20,662 nucleotides of DNA from CAZKEG01 sp964601575 (GTDB lineage: Bacteria > Desulfobacterota > Thermodesulfobacteria > Thermodesulfobacteriales > Thermodesulfatatoraceae), in the NCBI GenBank assembly GCA_964601575.1, contig CAZROA010000041.1, positions 1 through 20,662 on the forward strand, written 5' to 3'. The translations under genes and the position numbers were made by a program. Of the stretch, positions 15,555-20,662 are shown in pieces (the first letter of the stretch is position 1; every line of letters begins with the position of its first letter). A model generated the notes under the pieces. The model was not told the DNA's origin. It worked only from the letters and a program-made list of their open reading frames with translations, and searched no databases.

Positions 15555-16787
15555 CTACCGATCACATTCTCCAAGAACAATGTCTAAGGTACCAATTACC
15601 GCCACCAGGTCGGCCACCATGTGACCCTTAGCCAAGGCCGGAATGGCCGAAATATGGACAAAAGAGGGTGCCCGGATGCGTAGCCGCCAGGGATGACCTG
15701 TACCGTCACTCACGATATAGAACCCAAGCTCACCCTTGGGCACCTCGGTAGCCATATAGACTTCTCCTTCAGGCACCACCGGAACCTCTACACCCTTGAC
15801 CACATAGCCCTTTTTGGGATGGGGAGCAGCCTGAGGTTTTTTCACCTTGCCAAAGGGCATCAGGAGATCAGGGGCATCCTCCGCCACCACCGGCTCCCCT
15901 TTGGTCTCCGCCAGTTTGTCCAGACACTGACGGATGATCTTGTTGGCCTCGCGCATCTCCTTCATACGCACACGGTACCGAGCGTAGGTATCTCCTTCGT
16001 ATTCCACCGCCACCTCAAAATCCAATTCATCGTAAATGAGATAAGGGGCACTGCGACGCAGGTCATAATGGACCCCAGAACCACGAAGGGAAGGTCCGGT
16101 AAGACCGAGATTGACCGCCTCCTCGGGAGATACAACTCCCACCCCTTTGGTCCGCTTCAACCAGATCCGGTTGACGTCGATCAGGGTTTCATATTCAGGG
16201 ATCCGGTTGGGAAATTCTTCGGTGAATTTATAAAGCTCGTCTACTATTTCGTCGGTAAAGTCAAGCCTTACCCCGCCAATACGGGGATAACTTACCGTAA
16301 GCCTGGCCCCACAGATCATCTCAAAGACATCGAGGAGCCACTCACGATCACGGAAGCAATAGAGGAACACGGTCATGGCCCCGATATCCAGGGCATGGGT
16401 AGCCAGCCACAGGAGGTGACTACAAATACGGGCCATTTCACAGACAATGACCCGGATGATCTGGGCCCGCCGCGGGACCTCAAGGCCCATCAGTTTTTCT
16501 ACCGCTAGACAAAAACCAACATTATTGGCCGCGGAAGAGATATAATCCAACCGGTCGGTAAGGACCATGGCCTGAGAATAGGTCCGAAACTCTGAGAGCT
16601 TTTCTATCCCTCGATGGAGATAACCGATCCGTGGGTCGCAACTACGGATGGTCTCACCCTCAAGTTCGAGGAAGAGACGAAGAACTCCGTGGGTGGATGG
16701 ATGTTGCGGCCCCATGTTGACGAAATAGGGCTCATCCCATTCCTTCTCGTCTTGTTGTTTCTTGATAATCTCAAGGGTCGGTGCCAT
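15555..16787 (-). CDS. nuoD: NuoD, complex I 49-kDa-type subunit
   Basis: NuoD forms the quinone site with NuoB and NuoH. It is 410 residues and separate from NuoC. The quinone-pocket histidine region GPQHPSTHGVLRL (27-39, with H29 and H33) and Tyr82 in TDRLDYISS are present, as are CEMARICSHLLWLATHALDIG and the C-terminal LGECDR. Residues 301-340 differ from the common form. Where most NuoD proteins carry a MEALIxHFK-type segment, this one has a proline/lysine-rich stretch (KKPQAAPHPKKGYVVKGVEV) before PEGEVYMATE. Confidence 0.95.
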   Translation of the reverse strand: MAPTLEIIKKQQDEKEWDEPYFVNMGPQHPSTHGVLRLFLELEGETIRSCDPRIGYLHRGIEKLSEFRTYSQAMVLTDRLDYISSAANNVGFCLAVEKLMGLEVPRRAQIIRVIVCEMARICSHLLWLATHALDIGAMTVFLYCFRDREWLLDVFEMICGARLTVSYPRIGGVRLDFTDEIVDELYKFTEEFPNRIPEYETLIDVNRIWLKRTKGVGVVSPEEAVNLGLTGPSLRGSGVHYDLRRSAPYLIYDELDFEVAVEYEGDTYARYRVRMKEMREANKIIRQCLDKLAETKGEPVVAEDAPDLLMPFGKVKKPQAAPHPKKGYVVKGVEVPVVPEGEVYMATEVPKGELGFYIVSDGTGHPWRLRIRAPSFVHISAIPALAKGHMVADLVAVIGTLDIVLGECDR

Positions 16788-16797
16788 GACCTTCCTC

Positions 16798-17385
16798 CTA
16801 CGCGGCCGCCTCGCTTTCCGGAGAACCGGCTTCTTCCTTGTCTTTTTCTGCTAGCATGGGATACCAATCGTATTGGGCCAGTTCTCTGGCCTTCTGGCGA
16901 AGCTTTTTATACTCTTTCCACTCCTGCTCTTCCTCTAAGAAGAGCGGATAATCCTTGCGTAAGGGGTAACCCTCCCAATCATCAGGCATAAGGATGCGCC
17001 TGAGATCAGGATGCCCTTCAAACTCAATACCGAACATGTCGTAGCATTCTCTTTCCAACCAATTGGCCGTCTTCCAAATGCAAGTCACCGAATCCACCCG
17101 AGGATCGTTTTCTGGGACCTGGACCTTGATGCGAATGAATTGCTTATAGCGGATGGAAAAGAGATTGTAGACCACCTCAAAACGGGGTTCCTTCTTTCCC
17201 AACCAATCCACCGCCGTCAAATCTGCCAGGTGATCAAAGAGGAGCTCACCGTCGTCGTGAAGGAAACGTAAAATGTCTACGATTCGATCACGACGGACAG
17301 TAACCGAAACTTGCCCGGCACATTCCTTTATTTCGATGATGTCATGCGGAAAATTTTCTTGGAGTTTCTCGACGGCTAACATCAT
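16798..17385 (-). CDS. nuoC: NuoC, complex I 30-kDa-type subunit
   Basis: This is a structural subunit of the peripheral arm, 195 residues. The family signature is clear: NWLERECYDMFGIEFEGHPDLRRILMPDDWEGYPLRKDYPL. It keeps a short acidic C-terminal tail (EEAGSPESEAAA). Two ATG codons stand in tandem at the start; the first is used here. The gap to nuoB is 13 bp and to nuoD 10 bp. It is not fused to NuoD, unlike E. coli. Confidence 0.94.
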   Translation of the reverse strand: MMLAVEKLQENFPHDIIEIKECAGQVSVTVRRDRIVDILRFLHDDGELLFDHLADLTAVDWLGKKEPRFEVVYNLFSIRYKQFIRIKVQVPENDPRVDSVTCIWKTANWLERECYDMFGIEFEGHPDLRRILMPDDWEGYPLRKDYPLFLEEEQEWKEYKKLRQKARELAQYDWYPMLAEKDKEEAGSPESEAAA

Positions 17386-17398
17386 TTCCCCCGTTTAT

Positions 17399-17905
17399 TT
17401 AGACTCCCCAACGACCGTGTTCGTTTCTGATCTTTTGCTGAAGTTTCATAATGCCTTCAAGCAAGGCCTCTGGTCTAGGGGGACAGCCAGGGATATAAAC
17501 ATCCACCGGCAAGAAGTCATCACAGCCTTGGACTGTAGAATAGGTCTTAAAGATCCCACCGGAGCAGGCACAACTACCCATGGCTATGACATAACGGGGC
17601 TCCGGCATCTGGTCATAGACCCGCCTTACGATAGGGGCCATCTTCTTGGTCACTGTTCCGGCCACGATCAAGACATCAGACTGCCTGGGCGAGGCCCGAA
17701 AAATAATACCAAAGCGGTCCAAGTCGTTGTGGCTAGCACCAGTGGCCATCATCTCGATGGCACAACAGGCCAAACCAAAGGTCACCGGCCAGAGAGAACC
17801 TGTCCGAGCCCAGTTAAAAAGCTTGTCCAAGGTGGTAAGGTAGACATCTGTACCCGGAACCTGACGGACCCCTTTGCTTACCTCGACGGTGCCTTTTATT
17901 CCCAT
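17399..17905 (-). CDS. nuoB: NuoB, complex I subunit carrying cluster N2
   Basis: NuoB holds the terminal [4Fe-4S] cluster N2, which reduces quinone. It is 168 residues. The N2 ligands are visible as the tandem C47-C48 (GLACCAIEMM), C112 (GSCACSGG) and C141 (YIPGCPPRPE). Its start overlaps the nuoA stop by 10 bp. No NuoE/F/G genes follow anywhere in the operon. Confidence 0.96.
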   Translation of the reverse strand: MGIKGTVEVSKGVRQVPGTDVYLTTLDKLFNWARTGSLWPVTFGLACCAIEMMATGASHNDLDRFGIIFRASPRQSDVLIVAGTVTKKMAPIVRRVYDQMPEPRYVIAMGSCACSGGIFKTYSTVQGCDDFLPVDVYIPGCPPRPEALLEGIMKLQQKIRNEHGRWGV

Positions 17906-18264
17906 TGAAACGCCCCCCTAATCCAGGCATAGAAATAAGCCACCAGGAGTAAAATGATAAAGATGACCATCTCTACGTAGGCAAAAAATCCTATCTGATC
18001 AAAAGTCACTGCCCAGGGATAGAGAAAGACAGCTTCCACGTCGAAGACGACAAAAAGAATGGCTATGGCGTAAAACTTGATGGAAAACCGATGACGCGGT
18101 TGCCCTGTCGGTGGGAGACCGCACTCGTAAGCCATGATCTTTTCGGGATAAGGACGTTTAACCTCCAAGAATTGGTTCACAATGATCATAGCCACACCAA
18201 TAATGGTCACGATACCGGCCACGAATAAGATCGGAAGATATTTGAGGCTCAGACTGATCTCCAT
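17896..18264 (-). CDS. nuoA: NuoA, complex I membrane subunit
   Basis: This is a three-helix subunit of 122 residues. It carries the conserved loop KIMAYECGLPPTGQPRHRFS, where the Cys-containing loop lies near the quinone entrance, followed by FDVEAVFLYPWAV. GGGAGGCG precedes the ATG. It is the first Nuo subunit, 10 bp after the ferredoxin-like gene. Confidence 0.95.
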   Translation of the reverse strand: MEISLSLKYLPILFVAGIVTIIGVAMIIVNQFLEVKRPYPEKIMAYECGLPPTGQPRHRFSIKFYAIAILFVVFDVEAVFLYPWAVTFDQIGFFAYVEMVIFIILLLVAYFYAWIRGAFQWE

Positions 18265-18274
18265 AAACGCCTCC

Positions 18275-18799
18275 CTAAGCCTTGGCTGATTCTGCCTTGG
18301 CCTCTGCCTTAGCTCCAGCCTTAGCCGCCTTTTTTACCGGTTTTTTGGCCTTTTTGGCCGGGGCCTTCTTTTCCTTGACGGTCAAGGCCCCATTAGGACA
18401 GGCCTCCACACAATATGGCTTTTTCCCTGCCTTGACCCGTTCTACACAGAGATCACACTTGGAAACCTTACCGGTGTTCGGATTAAAGACCGGGGCCCCC
18501 CACGGACAGGCATAGACACAATTCATACACCCCACACACAGTTCTTGGACCAGGATGACCACATCTCCTTCACGGCGCATGGCCCCGGTGGGACAAGCCT
18601 CGGCACATTGGGGCCGCCGACAGTGCATACAAGAAAAATAGGCGTAGGTCTTTTGTACCTCTTCCCCTTTGGTTACTTCCAGGACAAGGATCTGGCAGTT
18701 AGCTACCCCTTCGGGGAGATTATGGGCTTCACTACAGGCCTTTACACAAGAAAGACACCCATCACACTTTGATGGATCATGTTCGATCGTATAGGCCAT
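18275..18799 (-). CDS. Four-cluster [4Fe-4S] ferredoxin-like protein with Lys/Ala-rich tail
   Basis: This is a soluble electron-transfer protein of 174 residues, of the HycB/CooF/DmsB type. Four sets of four cysteines are visible: C12-C15-C18-C22, C57-C60-C65-C69, C88-C91-C94-C98 and C115-C118-C130-C134. It has no signal or Tat peptide, so it is cytoplasmic, the side on which the complex I peripheral arm lies. Residues 143-174 form an unusual tail made almost only of Lys, Ala, Pro and Glu (KKAPAKKAKKPVKKAAKAG and on). It is the first gene of the nuo operon, with GGGAGAG before the ATG. By position it may bring electrons to the NuoEFG-less complex I; this is inference. It could instead serve another partner such as a formate or CO dehydrogenase or a hydrogenase. 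Confidence 0.85.
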   Translation of the reverse strand: MAYTIEHDPSKCDGCLSCVKACSEAHNLPEGVANCQILVLEVTKGEEVQKTYAYFSCMHCRRPQCAEACPTGAMRREGDVVILVQELCVGCMNCVYACPWGAPVFNPNTGKVSKCDLCVERVKAGKKPYCVEACPNGALTVKEKKAPAKKAKKPVKKAAKAGAKAEAKAESAKA

Positions 18800-19090
18800 A
18801 TTCGTCTCTCCCTTATTGTTAAGTGCCTTTAATGCATTTCATTCCCGCGGTTTAGTGTCAAAAGTGACCAGCACCTTTTTCGGAAAACTGATCAGGGAAA
18901 AATACCCTTTTATTCCGAGAAAACTTCATAAATCTTATGATTGCTTATAAAAGTGACCCTTTGGCCCCGTGCATTTGATCTATTCTTTGCTGGAAGGCTT
19001 TTACCAAAGAAAAATCAATTAAAAGTGCCGATAATATGGAGGGTTAGAGAAACTAATCGAAGAGACTCAAAATAGGAATTTCAAAAAGGC
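18800..19090. other. Intergenic region upstream of the ferredoxin-nuo operon
   Basis: This 291-bp non-coding stretch should hold the operon promoter. On the minus strand a TTGACA (plus-strand 18856-18861) is seen, but no convincing -10 box at 16-18 bp. The motif AAAAGTGACC occurs exactly at 18860-18869 and 18949-18958, with variants at 18819-18827 (TTAAGTGCC) and 19021-19029 (AAAAGTGCC). I see no hairpin terminator for the cytochrome gene that ends at 19091. Confidence 0.5.
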
Positions 19091-20239
19091 CTAATCATCC
19101 TTTTGGGTGTGGCAAATAAAACACCCGCACTCTTCGTTAGCCACCCCTACGTTGCATTTATTGAGGTAATCCCACCTGAGCATATCGGGATAGGGGCTCC
19201 CGTGGGCTCGATGACAGGAAAGACACGAGACCATGTCTCCGTCACTACCCACCGAAACCTGAGAAGAAGGTGCGGTGTAAGCGTCGATATTTTGGCGAGA
19301 CACCGGGGCTAAGGGATGATAAGGCCCAGTCTCCCCGTCGGCCCCAGAACCGTCGGTGTTATATTTACTCGCCTCCCCGGTAGCAGGTAGAAAGATCCCA
19401 GCCGGGTGTCTAAGCCAAGGGGCCGTATGCCAACCACCTCCCGGACCTCCTCTAAATCCTCCGTTAACCCACGGACCATAACGGGTGGAATGAAATTGAC
19501 CATGACAGGCAGCACAAAAGCGACTTATCCCAGCGTTGTCAGGACCAAAGGTGTCTGTGTCCCAATATTCATTATGATCGGTAGGGGAGACGGTCTGTTG
19601 CCAATCCGGATCTTCCAGGCCCTTTACGTTTCGGTTCTGACTATCAGGCCCCTGGGCGTGCCTTCGGGCCAAGAAACGATACCAACCGTCCTCCTCGTCG
19701 GCGATAGGGGTGGAATAACCCTTTTTGTGATGGGCCGGGGTGTGACAACTGGTGCACCCCTTCCCCTCAGAATTAGGCCAGGGAAAACGCCAAGAATATA
19801 AGGAATAGTGACAACTCCCCGTACAACCCTGGTTTCTCCCCGGGGCCTCGCTCAAGGTGGCATCAGCATGGCTGATGACGTTGTGACCGTATTGGTCTCC
19901 AACGTGTTCTACCCAGTAAAAGTTACCTCCAGCCAGACAATTAGAGTCACCACCGGCGGAAAGGCTTACGTTATAAGTGGGCTCTACCAAGTTATAGACC
20001 ACGGGAACTTTGGTCGAGGTACCAATGATCTTTATGGTCTCTGGACCGGTGTTAGAGTGACAACCGATGCAATCTGTCTTGAGGAGATTTTTGTTGGGGC
20101 CTTCACTACTTACCGCAGAGCCGGCTTGACTGTTATGCATGGTATGACAATTCGAACACAGGCCCTTTACCGCCCCTCGGACATCCGCGATAAAAAGAAA
20201 AATAAAGAGCATACAAAGAGATAAAATTTTAGAGTTCAT
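19091..20239 (-). CDS. Secreted multihaem cytochrome c, seven candidate haem sites
   Basis: This is a 382-residue protein with an N-terminal signal peptide (hydrophobic residues 5-18, probable cleavage after VRG at 22), so it should be periplasmic or exported. Canonical CXXCH motifs are at 28-32, 57-61, 162-166, 242-246, 339-343 and 373-377. A seventh site at 139-144 has the wider CX3CH form (CTGSCH). The first site lies in the CSNCHTMHNSQ context of doubled-CXXCH cytochromes of sulfate and metal reducers. The middle (about 225-290) has glycine-rich segments and WLRHPAGIFLP. Many further histidines could serve as distal ligands. The redox partner is unknown. It is on the same strand as the nuo operon but 291 bp away. 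No good Shine-Dalgarno precedes the ATG. Confidence 0.85.
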   Translation of the reverse strand: MNSKILSLCMLFIFLFIADVRGAVKGLCSNCHTMHNSQAGSAVSSEGPNKNLLKTDCIGCHSNTGPETIKIIGTSTKVPVVYNLVEPTYNVSLSAGGDSNCLAGGNFYWVEHVGDQYGHNVISHADATLSEAPGRNQGCTGSCHYSLYSWRFPWPNSEGKGCTSCHTPAHHKKGYSTPIADEEDGWYRFLARRHAQGPDSQNRNVKGLEDPDWQQTVSPTDHNEYWDTDTFGPDNAGISRFCAACHGQFHSTRYGPWVNGGFRGGPGGGWHTAPWLRHPAGIFLPATGEASKYNTDGSGADGETGPYHPLAPVSRQNIDAYTAPSSQVSVGSDGDMVSCLSCHRAHGSPYPDMLRWDYLNKCNVGVANEECGCFICHTQKDD

Positions 20240-20662
20240 GTTACGAATTCTTTTCTCTTTATCTTTCTTTAAGACTTTAAATTTTTATAATTTTTAAATC
20301 AATACCAGAAAGATAGAAAAAATTTATATAAAAATTGCAAAATGATAGAGTTTATTAATTTTTGCTTGAAAGACCTGATTTTTAGACTCGATAAATAGCA
20401 AGATTCCCGCTTAAGGGTTGAAGAATAAAGAAGGCATAGGGAATATCCTTCTTCAGTTCGATTTGAGGTATTCTCAGGCAGAACAAAATCCACTGATTAA
20501 GAAAATCTGCATGGAATTATTCAGAAAATAAAGGGAATAAGGCCTAAAATGCTTGTTTTCGCCAAATTTTAGACAGAATTCACCTAAAAACTCAAACATT
20601 TCTATCAAAACTGCCAATATGGCTTATATGAAAAGTAGACCTTCTTCCAAACGGCTGGCGGC
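20240..20662. other. AT-rich stretch with no recognised gene
   Basis: These 423 bp hold no convincing coding region. 20240-20400 is very AT-rich and should contain the promoter of the cytochrome gene; several TATAAA-like boxes make a single choice impossible. A small inverted repeat AAGAAGG/CCTTCTT (20428-20434 and 20447-20453, 12-nt loop) is seen. No tRNA, CRISPR repeat or insertion sequence end was recognised. Confidence 0.5.

Noticed and set aside
15693..16508. 271-codon plus-strand open frame within nuoD
   Set aside because: It lies entirely antisense to NuoD and has no family signature.
20299..20493. 64-codon minus-strand frame upstream of the cytochrome gene
   Set aside because: It is short, AT-driven, without a Shine-Dalgarno or recognisable motif, and it overlaps the likely promoter region.
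281..20617. Shared 13-mer TCAAAACTGCCAA near both ends (281-293 and 20605-20617)
   Set aside because: A match this short is expected by chance in a window of this size, and the flanks do not match.

Overview
The window carries three blocks. (1) A plus-strand nitrogen-fixation operon (about 398-7135) in the order nifH-nifI1-nifI2-nifB-nifD-nifK-nifE. A near-consensus sigma-54 promoter lies 46 bp before nifH. (2) A very AT-rich minus-strand NERD-domain gene (7173-8057). (3) A long minus-strand operon (18799 down to 8231) encoding a four-cluster ferredoxin-like protein followed by nuoA-B-C-D-H-I-J-K-L-M-N, that is, complex I without the NADH-oxidising NuoE/F/G module. The left edge holds the N-terminal 87 codons of a divergent MFS transporter. 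The right side holds a secreted cytochrome c with seven candidate haem sites, followed by AT-rich DNA in which I recognise no gene.

Organism: a bacterium (sigma-54, Shine-Dalgarno sites, Nuo-type complex I) that is probably anaerobic. NifI1/NifI2 beside nifH is typical of anaerobic diazotrophs (methanogens, Firmicutes, Desulfobacterota-like groups). An 11-subunit complex I plus periplasmic multihaem cytochrome fits a sulfate- or sulfur-metabolising, possibly thermophilic lineage such as Thermodesulfobacteriota/Desulfobacterota. This placement is inference from gene content, not from a search.

How it works together: NifDK with NifH would be the nitrogenase. NifB makes the cofactor core, NifE is half of the NifEN scaffold, and NifI1/I2 switch the enzyme off when ammonium appears. 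The nif block looks damaged, however. nifH needs a one-base correction and nifE needs two, while nifI1, nifI2, nifB, nifD, nifK and the twelve genes of the nuo operon read through cleanly. nifN, the usual partner after nifE, is absent, and its place is taken by the AT-rich NERD gene. This is either recent decay of the cofactor scaffold and Fe-protein genes or local consensus errors in the assembly.

The nuo operon is tightly packed with small gaps or overlaps and ends in a strong bidirectional hairpin terminator at 8186-8212. With NuoEFG missing, the first gene of the operon, a soluble protein with 16 cysteines in four clusters and a lysine/alanine-rich tail, is the obvious candidate for feeding electrons into the complex.
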